A stretch of 64,000 bases of DNA from Metaphire vulgaris (taxonomy: Eukaryota > Annelida > Clitellata > Crassiclitellata > Megascolecidae). The position numbers were made by a program, and so were the translations under genes. The stretch lies in contig CM030853.1 in the NCBI GenBank assembly GCA_018105865.1, positions 1,258,829-1,322,828 of the forward strand, in the 5' to 3' direction. How positions within the stretch are numbered: position 1 is the stretch's first letter; the number at the start of each line of letters is the position of its first letter. The notes beneath the pieces are model-generated. The model saw only the letters and a list, made by a program, of their open reading frames with translations. It was not told where the DNA came from and searched no databases. This document shows positions 25,300 through 53,353 of this stretch, one piece after another.

Positions 25300-25520
25300 A
25301 GGTTTAAAAGTGCAAACACAAAAAACTGCTGCCAAGCCTTTCCGCTCTGAGCACGCCGGCTTCTGGCCGCCGTTGGTCATCCTGGGTCCGGCAGGGAAGC
25401 GGCCCGTCGCGGGCGGCGGCGGCCTGGGCAGCGGCACGGGTGGGCAGCCGGGCGGGGCAGTTAATCACCCGGATCGATATCAACGCGGGGTCAAGTCGGT
25501 AACATCATCTCGTACCCGGT
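25300..25520. promoter_or_regulatory. GC-rich island of unknown role
   Basis: CpG-dense stretch open in several frames. One plus-strand frame and one minus-strand frame each look moderately protein-like (Pro/Gly/Arg-rich) but carry no domain. It could be a first exon or CpG island of the upstream hunchback gene or of an unseen transcript. Confidence 0.3.
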
Positions 25521-26820
25521 GATCCACACTGGACGCTCTAAGGAAGAACCAGGGAGTGGGGGTGGGGTGGGGGGGGGATTTAGCCTGCGGATCAACCGAC
25601 GGACAAACTTCGTCTAAACAAACGACTGCCTAACACGCAAGGCACACACACACACACAGGCTCACTCCCCCCAACAATAACAACAAAAAGCTCCGGTTGT
25701 TCTCGAAATGAACGCTTGCATACAGGTTTCTTCCGGGATATTTTTACACCCCCCCCCCCAACACCCTCAGTGCCCCCCCGAATTTGAGACCGTCACATCC
25801 AGTCTCAGCTATGGGATGACCGTTTTTCACTTGTCAGACTATTTTGGCAGGGGACCGCCAGAATTTACTGACACTCCCAAATTGATAATCCTAGAAATAA
25901 CTTTGGGTTTCTTCATGCTACGAAATAAACACGGTGGCGACTATACGAGTATACGACGACGTGTGGCGTAGCCAAAGTTCCAGAATAAGAGAAGTTAGCC
26001 CCGGGGGGAAGGAGTACCACAGGCGCACCGCTTTGGGGATCCAAGCCCCCCCCCCGCCCCTCCCCCAATTCTTTGCAAGAAGTGCTCCGGTTAAGAACTA
26101 CTGCTATAGAGCGGCGATTCAGGCGTTACTTTTGCTCTGTCCTGTGACTCCTGTCCAATCGTACCTGTCGTCACTCTTTCTAAAACAGAACAACGCAGTC
26201 GTGCCAAACAACAATTTCTAACTGCCAATTGTCTCGACGACGCTTTCTTAAGAAAAAGAAGATTCAATCTGCTCTTCCTACATGCACCACTTCTGTTCGC
26301 ATATTAAAATGAAGACAATATATTGCCCGGTCACGCGAGAAGTCAACTAGGCAGTTACAATACTCAAGAGTGTTCTTTGTGTGTCATCCTCTAACGATGC
26401 AATCAACCGATACAAAAGTTCGAAGACCCAAAGCACGAAAAATCAACACTCCTCCCCACATCCATCTAAATCCCCTCCCTCTAAGCCCCTCTCCCCCCCC
26501 CCAAAGTGACAAACAATTCGCCCAACGCTGAAAGTTCTCGCTAGGCCTATAGATTTCCATTCTGTTACTAATTCTACGGTCAAGACTTTTTGGCAGACAG
26601 CTCACCTTAGTAAGTCGGGGCCGATGCTTCTACGCATTACAAAGTGGCGCTATAGAAGTTTAAGTTTAGATTAGCTTCGTGGTAGGTAAGCGCTGTTGTT
26701 CCTATGGTGACTCTTCATTGCAACAAAATTCTCAGAACTAATGTCGCTACAGGTCGTAACAGGACTTGACGTAACCATAAAGGGCCGACATGCTTCGACG
26801 GAATAACACGCTTGGTTACC

Positions 26821-26889
26821 GGATGGATGGATGAATGGATGGATGGATGGATGGATGGATGGATGGATGGATGGATGGATGGATGGATG
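26821..26889. repeat. (GGAT)n microsatellite
   Basis: GGAT tetranucleotide run, one interruption. Confidence 0.95.
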
Positions 26890-27584
26890 GGTATCCCAGC
26901 GCCTACTCACCCGTAACGAAGTTACTGTTTACCGTTCTTATGACGACAGAAAAGAATTAAAAACCTATTCGCCTACTCTGAGTAACGTTTCCGAATCGTT
27001 CACCTGCAAAAACCAACTGGCATTCTTCTCTGTTCACCTTTTTGCCCATGCTCCTCCTCCCCCTCCTGCCCCTCCATCCCCCCTCGCCCCCACCTCACAT
27101 CCGCTTCCTCGCCCCGTGCGTGAGATGTTTTTCTGAGGAGTCACTCGTCGGCTGCTGTTGCTTGACGTTCTGCGTGACTTCTGTCATGGGAACGTCAAAG
27201 TTCTTCAACTCGCGGAAACCGAAATTTTTACATTCATCATCACCATCATCATCATCATCATCACCAGCAGCAATAAAAACAAAACAAGCAAAGATACTTT
27301 CTACTTTACCCACGCTATAACTGAAACATACAAAGCGGCATAGACAAGCACAAGGAGACATACAAACAGGGAGAGAGACAGAGACAGAGAACGAGTGTGA
27401 CTTTCATCGACCAAGTTTTTGCATAAGCATATCCAGCATCTGTTACAAAGTAGTCATCGTCATAAATTACGGTTCGTAGGTACACACACACCTCCAACAC
27501 AGACATGTACAGTTACACCTGGAGTACAGCTTCACTCCGTTGCTACTTTGACTTTGATCGTGTCCCGTTATGGTACGTTTAGTT

Positions 27585-27954
27585 CAGGGGTGTCAAGACT
27601 TTTTGGGCGGCGGGCCAAATGACATGTTTTCCATGTCCTCGCGGGCCAAATGCATAAATGCTTGTCAATATTATATTCAAAAATCTGAGCTATCTAAAAA
27701 TCTGAAGTAAACGGATGGCACGCGTGCTTGGATGGAACTCGTGCTGGATGACGAAAACATTAAAAGGCCATTCAATCATTACATTATTTACATTGATTTG
27801 ATTACAACCTATTGTTGTAACTATGACAAACTGTATTCTAGTCATGCCTAACAGCCAATTTCACACATAAACTTTTAGTTAAAAAATTTTAACACGTTAA
27901 TATTTTCGCGGGCCAAATAAAATCAGACCGCGGGCCAAGGTTTTGACACCACTG
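27585..27954. mobile_element. Non-autonomous hAT element, CAGGGGTGTCAA ends
   Basis: 370 bp with CAGGGGTGTCAAGAC at the left and GTTTTGACACCACTG at the right. Target duplication GTTTAGTT (27577-27584) and GCTTAGTT (27955-27962), one mismatch. GCGGGCCAAA repeats lie near both ends. No coding capacity. Confidence 0.88.
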
Positions 27955-28442
27955 GCTTAGTTGGTCAAGTAATTTATTAGATTTTACTTCGTGTTTCACA
28001 GTTTTTTCGTCTACGTGGTAAAAATAAACGAATGTACAGATCACGTTATTATGAATGAATTTGATTTTAATTTTAAACTTAATTTTCCTCAACCATCTCC
28101 TCCTCCTCCTCCAACTCTCCTCCTCCTCCTCCTGCCCCTCTTCCTCCTCATCCTCCTTCGTCAATATTGTTGTCGCTGTCATCGTATCAATCGCACCGAA
28201 GGGAAATAAAAGGAATGATCTCTCTCTCTCTCTCTCCCCCCTCTCTCTCATTCTTCCGTGCCCTCCCTTCCTCAATCTTCTCCTCCTCCTCCATCTCTTC
28301 CTACCCTCTTTTTGGCCTCACCCACCCCAACGTACCCGGTGACCCGTATTTGTCGGCGGACGATTTTAACGGCGTTAGAGATTCAACTATAATTTGCTAT
28401 TTTGACTTCGTCATCATCCCTCTCTCTCTCTCTCTACCTGCC

Positions 28443-28473
<31 letters not shown>

Positions 28474-29110
28474 GTCCGTCTGCTTCCGTCCGTCTGACTA
28501 ATGTTCTTTGCAGACGTGGCATTGAGATGTGATATCCGGTGATGAGGCCGAGCGTTCCGAGGCCGAGGAGCGAGGAGTGGTGGTCAAAGCAGTCGACCAA
28601 TGGTCAGTTGGTCAGTCGTTGACTAACGCAGCTGTAAAAACAGGGACAACAGGGTGGGGTGGGGGTGGGAGACGACCGTCCAATGACCTTCCAGACCAAA
28701 AATCAGAGCGTTTTCTCGACATCCCCTCTTCCTCTCCCCCTCCAAAGCAACATTTTTCTCATCCGTAACCCTATTCTCCCACGCCCCCTCTCACATTGCA
28801 CTCTCCCCTCTCCCCTCTCCCTCTCCATCCGCCCTCTACGAACGCTCCCTTCCTGCCAGCAGCATTGTGCAGGGGGTCATTAGTTGTTCCGCTCCACCTC
28901 CTTCTCCGCGCCGACTGACCAGTGAGTCACGGTTGTTAGGAGCGGTAGAAGGAGAGCAGAGGGTGGGAGACGGAGGAGCAGGGGGGTGGGGGTGGGTGGA
29001 GCAACTGTAGTAATCCGTCGTCATGGAAACGTCGTTGGCTTTTCCCGGGCAGGAGTCACCGCCAGGTGGCGCAAGAAATGATTCGCCGATCAAGTGCTAT
29101 AGGCCCATAG

Positions 29111-29822
29111 CAGGGGCGTAGCGACGGGGGGATATATCGGTATATATACCCCAAAAATCAGGCTACCTTAAAGGTTTAATGCGTTTTTAAAGATTTTCAA
29201 CGTTTTTAAAGATTTATACTCCCAAATCACATTATGAGGGTATCCAGTGTTTATCAACAAATTTATAAACTTCCGGTTGCTCCGCCCACTGGTGGGCAGA
29301 CGCAGATTGTCTCTAATGGCGTCCTGTATAAATAAATTTGTTTTGGATCAAAGTTTGTCGCCATACGCAAGTTCTTTGCCCCAAGAAGCAAAGTTGCGTT
29401 ACAGACTGAAGTTGGGATATGAATCATATGATGGTGCTAGTAAGATTTTGCCTGATCCGTACGGAATTTCTGTTGGATGGACAGAGAACCCCTGTGTGTG
29501 GCCCGACTTACAGTTCGGCGATGTTTACTGTTATTTGATCGATACGCCGGGATCATTTACAAAGGAGTTGTTGAAGGCTTACAAATCACACTCTGTCGTG
29601 TAGTACATCCTACTACTACACATGCTACTATCATTATGGTGTTATGCCGAGATTGGTAGATTATCTACAAAATTGATACAAAATTGATCCACCCATCGCT
29701 TGTTTACCTTAGCAACAGCGATTTTTTGCCCACCAGCATAGATTAGTAACATAAATTTCACGACCATAGAGAGTGTTCTGGATACTCTCATACCCCCAAA
29801 TAAAATTTCTGGCTACGCCCTG
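29111..29822 (+). mobile_element. hAT-like element carrying a gene fragment
   Basis: 712 bp with inverted ends CAGGGGCGTAGC and GCTACGCCCTG, flanked by GCCCATAG (29103-29110) and GCCCATAA (29823-29830). Unlike its short relatives in the GGCGTAGCC family it contains an open frame of 95 codons on the plus strand and a short leader before it. Confidence 0.85.
29316..29603 (+). pseudogene. Captured N-terminal fragment of a transposon-associated protein
   Basis: 95-codon open frame inside the hAT-like element. It contains LGYESYDGASKILPDPYGI and, later, WPDLQFGDVYCYLI and LLKAYKS. This pattern (G-Y-x-x-Y-D, DPYG, W-P-x-x-x-x-GD-x-Y-x-YL, LKAYKS) is the N-terminal region of uncharacterised invertebrate proteins with downstream SWIM or YqaJ-type domains, recognised from memory. 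The frame stops right after the AYKS motif, so only the first-exon part is present. No catalytic domain; most likely non-functional. Confidence 0.55.
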
Positions 29823-29889
29823 GCCCATAACCATATAGGCCTACAATGCAGCTGTCAACGCTAGCTTTAATTAGATGACAAGAATTGTG

Positions 29890-30297
29890 TACAAACAATA
29901 CACGCGCAAATTATATTCAGCTACATGATACTAGACACTACCACTAACAATGTTCACCCCCGGAGAACTATGCGAAAATGAACTTTTGTACAAACGCTTT
30001 TTACAAATATTGTTGCATACTCAATGAAAGTACTTACTTACTTATTGAATACTAATATGTAAACATTTTCTGGCCGCATTTCATTGGTCAAAACGAATAG
30101 CTGCAAAACCGGCGATTGGTCGGAACGCATCGGTTCAAAAGCATTAACATATCATATTAACATATCCAATTAAATTGAATTCTTTGCGGCAACATTTTGC
30201 CTTTCCAATACTTTTGCATTGGTTAGAAAAATGGCTACTAAATTGCTAATGTGAATTATTTAACGATTTTCGGGTTAGGGTTACGCCTAGGTTTTCT

Positions 30298-30331
<34 letters not shown>

Positions 30332-30457
30332 TAATAATAATAATAGCAATGATGTAATTTTAATTAAGGGTTAGGGTTAATTTTTATGTGGTGCATATTG
30401 TAGTGGTAGTGTCTAGTATCATATAACTTAATATAATTTGCGCGTGTATTGTGAACA
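29890..30457. mobile_element. Element with about 60-bp terminal inverted repeats
   Basis: The left arm (from CAATACACGCGCAAATTATAT to GATACTAGACACTACCACTA) is repeated inverted at 30399-30450 with few differences. About 568 bp; the interior holds an AAT run and two GGGTTAGGGTTA stretches. Exact termini and target duplication could not be set. Confidence 0.7.
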
Positions 30458-30539
30458 AGTGCTGAGTCACCTGCGGTCTTCTCTTTCTCGCATTTATCCA
30501 TTCATTCCATTAGTCGGTGAAATGGGGGGGGGGCGCACC

Positions 30540-31070
30540 TCATTGCAGCCCGGTCGTCGCAAGTTGATCGGGGTTGTATGACGCCCCTTTATTTTTAGAA
30601 AAAAAGACGAACGACATTTTTTCTCAGACGCCCGTTAACGATAAGCATTTCGATTCGTTTTCGACCGGCACCCGGTGCCAATTGACCGTTTCGTCACACT
30701 GCACTCAACGACCCCGACGAAGAGGTCCATATAAAACCGCACTGCACTCCCGGTCATCATCAATACGTCGAATCCGAAGCTGTTATTAGTAGAGAAGGAC
30801 CGCACTCGCTAGACGGCGCCAGCGTCGTCTTCGTATTTACTCGCTAGGGGGCGATAGACGACTAGCTTCACGGCATTACAGATAGAGGTAGTTAAGCCAG
30901 CACTCCGCGACTCTTAATTGCACTGAATATGGAAATCATAGCCGTTTTTCGTTCGTCAAATGCCACCCGTCTTTCGGAACTGCACCCGGCGCCGGCGCAA
31001 ACACGCTCGAAGTGCAAGAAATATGGGGATCCGGGGGGTGGGGGGAGTGGGAGGCTTACGGCCCCCCCAT
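30540..31070. other. CpG-rich stretch with a TATA-like box
   Basis: CpG-rich sequence with TATAAAA at about 30731 and an initiator-like TCATCATC some 25 bp downstream on the plus strand. A 91-codon plus-strand frame follows (30929-31204) with no recognisable domain. No exon structure can be supported. Confidence 0.25.
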
Positions 31071-31204
31071 CGTACTTTCATTACACACTGCACTTTATTA
31101 TGGGCTTAATCCATCCGGAGTTTATGCCCCTCGGAGACATTAGGGACTATGCATTAAATTCTGCACCAAACGAGATGGATTTTGACTGCGGTGGGGTGAG
31201 ATGA

Positions 31205-31817
31205 GAGATGAGACATCTAATGGACACACAGAGGATTACCAATCCTGTTACAAGCCACGGTTGTTCTTAGTACACTTGATTAAACAAATTCAGAGGAATA
31301 CATTTTATCATTTAAACTCTTCTTAGCAGCATTATTGACCAATACTGGCAATACCGTTGAGAACATTTTACTTTCAATTACTGATAAATGTAAACTTGTT
31401 TTGTGTAATTCATTAGTAAATTTCACATCAAGGCAGCGATATTAAACTAAACGTAGGATAATAGGATGGTGAGAAAGGAATCAATCTCATGATAGGCAGA
31501 TAAAGGATATCAGAATCTATCAGATATATTCAGACAGTTTCCTTATGGCAAATGGAAATACTCCAGAACCAAAGTTATCGTCAACGGATGTAACATTTTT
31601 TGTCCTGTTTTTTTATACATAGCAAACTAAAGTACACCACCAAGAATTCTGTAGATATATTCCGACATGTCACAATAACAGAGGAACTGAAACTGCACAT
31701 ATTTCTGGCCAAATAAATCAGAGATTCCAATTCTGTCCTTAATACGTTCAAAAGTCATTACACATCAAAAGCTGCTAATGTGATAGGCAGTCAACACAAG
31801 TTTCGTTCAGCTGCCTT
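31205..31817 (-). other. Probable ERH 3' UTR and flank
   Basis: AT-rich, no coding signature. Lies directly downstream of the ERH stop; a minus-strand AATAAA occurs near 31101-31107, just beyond this stretch. Assignment by position only. Confidence 0.4.
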
Positions 31818-34644
31818 TCATTTTCCAGCCTGCTGTCTCAGCAAAACGTAGATCTTTTCTTTGATCCACGCCTTATTGTGTGGCTGGTATTGGGCTGTTG
31901 ATTTGTCAAACCTATAAACAAACAGACAAATCGATTAGTTATTTCCATAAAAAGCACACAGTTCAGATATAAAATGCATTTCGAGGTAGGAGACAAAAGC
32001 CGACAACAGTACAATAGATTTAAACTTATCTATCATATATTATTTTAAAATATCTGCTTCAGGCAGCTTTAGTATGCAACAAATGACTTGATTAGAATTA
32101 TGCACAGGTAAAAGGGACTCACTAAGAAAATACTTTATCTATCCTACCTACTAAGGGTGAGGTCAGTAAGCATATCTGAATGTACAGTATTCAATTTTTA
32201 AAAAAGAAGAAAAATTCATTTTTAACAAAGATTGCAATCTACAGTAGAACCTCGTTATATTGAACCTCAAGAGACCGTGATAAATGCTTCGAAATATCCG
32301 AGGTTCGTTATATCCGATCCCTGTATCATTAGCACTGCTTTGGCGGGACCGGTGCTCAAACTTCGATATAAGCGGGATTCAGTATAAGCGAGTTCGATAC
32401 AACGAAGTTCTACTGTAACAACATAAAATGCGGGGAGCCATACAGAAAAATCTAGAAAATGAGACTATAGTAAGCACCCAGTTGCGCCGAAAGAAATGTA
32501 AAACAGAGAGAAACCATAATAATCATTTGAAGTATGAACTGAATTGAATAAATTCGCAACTGAGGCAAACGCAAGCTGCAATATGGTAGTAATTAGCGAG
32601 AAATTTGAGGTAAACACAAGAGAATTATAAAACCGGGTCAAATCACGACACGGTTTGCAACCAATCACAAGCGTTGCTATAATTATATGCATCACTGGGT
32701 TTGAAAAATTTTCTCTGGTTCACGTCGGCGTCGTATTATTAATGTGCGACAGGAAACACTTTGCACTAACTTACACCAGACAACTCAGGTCAGCCAACTG
32801 ATCAATGAAATCAAATAGCTGGCTGATGTCGTAAGTGATCGACGGAGAATTTGGATTCATTTTCTTCAAATATTCTTCATATATCTTGCATGTCCCTAAA
32901 CGATCACACAGACAACAGTCAACATTACTCAATTTGCGAAAACTTCATACTAAAAAAATCCATCGTACTCTATTAATTATGACTATTTGAGATTTGATGT
33001 CTACAATGCAAAAAATAGGGCTATACAAATAAGTGTTGTCAAATCAAAGTTTGCCTCTCATTCACTGAAAATTTTAAGTTTTACACAAAATTTATGCTTA
33101 ACATAATGCACTAACAATAAAATTTCATTATTACTTTCAATCAAGTTCAGCACAATGATTAATATTAATCAAATGATAAAACTGGGCATGAGAGTCTAAG
33201 AAAAAGCATAGGTACCCTCCAGACATTCGTTAACCGATTCATAATCTGAGTAAGTCCTTCCTTCTGGTTTTTTTCCAGGCTGAACGAGCAGAATAGTGTG
33301 GGCCTAAAGACAAAAGACTAATATATGAACACCCATTTCGCACAACACCGACAATGCTTCAGCCTCAAATCTTCTACATTTCACAGCAAACATTCGTGAG
33401 ATTCTCATCTTTAAACGAGACTTACAATGTAATATCTGACAAATGGAGGCAAAATTTCCATCAAGACGCATCAGAAGTTACTGGAACACATGGAAAAGTG
33501 TACGTACCTCGGCACCATCGTATCAGAAGACTGCTCTCTAGAGGAGGGAATAAATGTAAAACTGACAAAAGGAAGGGCTGCCATCAGAAAAATTAAAAAC
33601 ATGTGGATAGATTCAGCATTAGAACAAAGAAGAGAATATCAGCATTAGTACAAAGAAGAGAGTAATAGAAAGCTGGCCTTTGAAGAAAAAAATACAGAAA
33701 AGAAGCATTCAATTTGTACACATTGCGTACCACGCAATGCATACGTTGGAGACAGAGGAAAACCAATGAAGGGTTTGCAACTGTCAGATACAGAAAGATG
33801 GTTTGTCAACACGTGCAAAAGAAGGAAGCTGCAATATTTTGGGCACGTACATTGGAACAGCGACACTAAGGTCAACGCTGGAGAGGACAATCACGCAAGA
33901 AATGATGCCGGGAGCAAGACAAAGAGGTCGACCAAAGAGACGGTCAGTGACGGTTCCAAGAACTATTGCTGGAGGGGAGGCAATGAATTTCTAGGAAGAT
34001 CCCGCCAATTATCAAAGGAATTAAATGTAAACGGTTTAGAAGAAATCTGTAGATTTGTTTTATAAAATATAATGTTCAGAATTGACAATGCACAAAAGCC
34101 ATTTTAGTCTGGTTGTACAAAGTCATTGTGCAAAATCAAGTTTTCTATTGCTGGAAGCGAACTTGTCAATGTTATCTATGAATATGCCCATATCCTTGTG
34201 GATATACATCTAGGTTAATCCGTTTAGACGATCATCTTCCATTGAAGACTCGTTTTGGTGGGCAGGTGGGGGGATGCATCCCCAGTCATCCCCAACGTGG
34301 AACCTCCCCTGGAGACGATGGACGGATGACGTGGAAGTGGACAGGACTGCAAATATCAGCAGCAGTAAAGAAGACACAAGATCGGCATTTCTGGAGAAAA
34401 GAAATTCATGCTATCATCTCAACTTCAGTTCATGAAGGTACAAGGAGAAGATGATGATGATGTGAAATGGCGCTATAGAAGCCGAAGAGTGGACTGGAGC
34501 AGTGAAACTTCACAGACTAAAGTTATCGATCATTCATACAGTTCATTTAACATAGAAAACCGCAAGCATAGGCAAAAACAAACGAATTAAAGAAAGTAAT
34601 AATCAGCAATTAACACTAATTAACTAAATAATCTTACAAACCAT
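31818..34644 (-). CDS. ERH: ERH, enhancer of rudimentary homologue
   Basis: Minus-strand coding pieces: start codon at 34642-34644 (tentative), 33216-33303, 32775-32895 and 31818-31911 (stop). Phases close to give 101 residues; human ERH has 104. Recognised by [48 protein letters not shown] and the C-terminal [19 protein letters not shown] is a small nuclear dimeric protein that partners RNA-processing and chromatin factors. The second exon begins GCC CAC ACT after TAG, so the ATG must lie alone at the end of an upstream exon. I place it at ATG|GTTTGT, preceded by a GCGGCGGAAG stretch; another ATG nine bases upstream is out of frame. That first exon is the uncertain part; the three others are secure. 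Confidence 0.93.
32240..32417. mobile_element. Tc1/mariner (pogo/Tigger-like) MITE in an ERH intron
   Basis: 178 bp including TA at each end, ends CAGTAGAACCTCGTTATAT and GAAGTTCTACTG as inverted repeats, with internal TTCGATATAAG motifs. TA duplication and CAGTAGAACCTCG ends are typical of Tigger-type MITEs. Lies between ERH exons 3 and 4. Confidence 0.8.
33470..34030 (+). mobile_element. Degenerate LINE fragment, reverse-transcriptase C-terminal region
   Basis: Shifted frames give [19 protein letters not shown], then [11 protein letters not shown] and later [14 protein letters not shown], the order found at the C-terminal end of non-LTR reverse-transcriptase ORFs (YLGS-region, YFGH, RGRPK). 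Stops and frameshifts break it repeatedly. It lies in ERH intron 1, antisense to the gene. Confidence 0.75.
34310..34480 (+). mobile_element. LINE C-terminal tail fragment
   Basis: [22 protein letters not shown] is the usual end of a non-LTR retrotransposon ORF2 (…WTGLS…A…D R…WR). It is followed by GATGATGATGATG and GGCGCTATAGAAG, a LINE 3' end. May be the continuation of the fragment at 33470-34030 or a separate copy. Confidence 0.65.
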
Positions 34645-34879
34645 TTTTTCATGAATTTCCAACACGCTTCCGCCGCAACAGTTCTTGTTTAGGTTCTTTA
34701 AGCAAGTAAGCAAGAAAGTATAGCGTTTAATTTTAAATTGGATTTAATAAAATTGCGAACTGTCATGCATATTTTACAGAATTTATTTGCCGTCCTTTTA
34801 TTTATTGGAATCTTCTTGATTGTTCGTCAGTAGTCTCATGTATTTAACGATCGGTAATAATGTTTATTAATGGCTTGAC

Positions 34880-34965
34880 TGCAAATAGCTCGTGAATAAG
34901 CTGGTGCACTACGCCAAGTTTCGAACAACGCTGTAGAAAGTCGTTTTACTTACTTACTTAACATG
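34880..34965 (+). repeat. SINE/LINE 3' tail ending in TTAC repeats
   Basis: GCTCGTGAATAAGCTGGTGC, then CGCTGTAGAAAGTCG and (TTAC)n. The same order occurs at 37130-37222. Confidence 0.65.
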
Positions 34966-35744
34966 ATTTTAGTGGTCCTCAATGACAAAGTTTACCAAAC
35001 AATTTTGGAACCGCGGCCCACTTCGGTGGTTTTGTAACGTGTCACAACCCTAATCGTAGCATCAAACATCAATCATCTCTAAAAATTTGCAATCTTTGAT
35101 GTAATTATAGGGGGAGGGGTAAGTGAAAGTTGACAGTTGTTGACAAGGGGAAGGGGGTCAAAAATTGCCCAAAAATTGTTGACATAATTAATGGACAGCC
35201 CCTAAGGACATTAAATAAAATGTATGCTTACACTTTTTCAATTTCATCGTTAGTCACTTCACTGAAGAAAGCAAGCAACTTTCAAATAAATGAAAACATC
35301 TTATATTAACACATGAAAACTGACAATAAAGACATGCTATCGCTCAGCTTTTTAAAATCAGTACATCATGGCCAATTGATGCCCTGTCTCAGAAACCTTG
35401 AGATGGTGAATTAATGAGCTAAAAACAACGCAACAAGGCTTGCATGAGAAATGCCAACAATAGCTTAACACAATGATTTAATATCTTGAAGAATAAAACA
35501 TGGGATTACAGCAGAAGTCACATCAATATAAAATAATCAGACATAATTCGTGCCAGCTCTGTTCAAATACTGTGTGAATTTAACAATCTTCACAAACAGA
35601 AGAAAAACCAAATCTCCTTGATTCACTCAGCTCTGAGAGGTCCATGGTTCAAATACAGCGAATTAAAAAAAACACAACAAGGCCCTCAGCAATTACATCG
35701 TTTCATGTTTTTTTACGCCATCTTCTACCGTTTTCCAGGTGTAT

Positions 35745-50043
<14,299 letters not shown>

Positions 50044-51536
50044 TTTTAAAAATGAACACTCCCTGCAAGATGAAGACTCAGTCCTGCAAAAGAACCCAAC
50101 AACCAAGCTCAACTAGCAACAAAACACAGAAATCTAGACATGGACTAGACTTATAATACAGAATATTGCAACTTATGTCCAACTTTAGAAAGAAAAGGAA
50201 AGATATCTACAGTATAATAATTTTAATGATCATGCTTATTCAGAAAACAGAAAAACGACAGATATAGATAGAAGTGATACATAGTGTAGCCAAATGTTGC
50301 ATCGAAGATGTCTAAAGAACAGAACAGATAAATTGGAATGGAGGAGTGGAAAGCAAAAAGTGGTGGTTCAAGTCCATTTTTCAAAGGCAAGATGGATAGA
50401 GCACCAAATGGGATTACGATTCAAAACCGGAACGACCAATTGCATAACTAAAACGGCTCTATAGAAGTTCATTAACAATAATAATATCTGGTCTGTAGTA
50501 ATAATGTGATTTAAACTGGTTTAGGAGGCTAAGTAAGCCTGTGTAAAAACCAGGGCGCGATTTGCGGGGGGGGAGGAAGGAGGGAATCTTCCCCCCCCCA
50601 CTGCCCAACTGCACCCCCCTACTGCTACATCCCCACAACTACATCTCCCACTGCTACAGTTTCCAACAACTACATCCCCCAAGCTCGACATATCCCCCCA
50701 CTGCTCCAGGTCACAAATCGCACCCTGGTAAAAACCACTGCACGACAGAACATCTGGTGTCACTCGTCGCAGAGCCCTAGAATATACCCCATATTACCTC
50801 ACTAAACTGATTAGGATTTTTGCTTTAGTGCACTACGAAGTGGCGCTATAGAAGTCGAAGATCCGATTGGATAACGATCGTCGTAAAATCGACGTAATCT
50901 CAAGAGAAAAAGTCAAATAAATAATCCAGTGCGCTATATTTTCCGTGATCCGAATTCCGTGATTTTGGTTATTTACTTTAAATTATATTTCTGATAATAA
51001 AGTTTTATTTACACCCACCCACAACATCTCACATGATAGTATCACCTACCATAGAATTACACGATAAATACACAGACGTCACAGAGTTTGTGCTTTCATT
51101 TCTAATGCACGGCGGAAATGAAATCTGGAACTATAAAAGTAAAGTAATAGACAGTCACGTAACTTTTCTCAGGTTTAGTTCGCTTTATTCAGCACAATTA
51201 ATGGACAGCCCCAAAATTCAAACTTTGATATAAAAATAATGCACTGATTTTGCATCCTTGATTTTAGAGCAGAAATGAATGGCTAATAATTTTAATATTT
51301 AACTCTTTCGCGTGCAAACCAGTCAACATATTAACAAATGGTTATCGAGAACCTGATTGAACCTGATTGAATCTGGCACATTAAAAAATACTGGGCCATT
51401 TGTGAAGGCGCTATTTTTTAATAGCGCTATAGGATGAGCAGTAAAGAATCGAAGCAAGATCATATGAACTTATTTTGAGTATTTTGACAACATTTTTACA
51501 TTTCGCTGTAGAACGTCAATAAATAGGCTGGTTCTA
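50044..51536. promoter_or_regulatory. Shared 5' region between WASHC5 (-) and SREK1IP1 (+)
   Basis: The two start codons lie about 1.5 kb apart, head-to-head. Promoter activity in both directions is inferred from arrangement. The stretch holds the WASHC5 5' UTR acceptor at 50063-50065, a hAT-like MITE (50551-50727) and a GGCGCTATAGAAG retrotransposon tail near 50840. No CpG island is seen. Confidence 0.5.
50551..50727. mobile_element. hAT-like MITE with perfect 8-bp duplication
   Basis: 177 bp, CAGGGCGCGATTTGCGGG to CAAATCGCACCCTG inverted ends, flanked by identical GTAAAAAC (50543-50550 and 50728-50735). C-rich interior. Confidence 0.9.

Positions 51537-53353
<1,817 letters not shown>

Noticed and set aside
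25310..25522. Possible GC-rich coding exon on either strand
   Set aside because: No family similarity and no clear donor; kept only as a GC island.
26605..26650. AAG|GTGAGC donor with an upstream ATG (minus strand) as a hunchback 5' exon
   Set aside because: It ends in phase 2, whereas phase 1 is required.
30929..31204. 91-codon plus-strand frame as a gene
   Set aside because: No recognisable domain, no splice partner, and composition changes within it.
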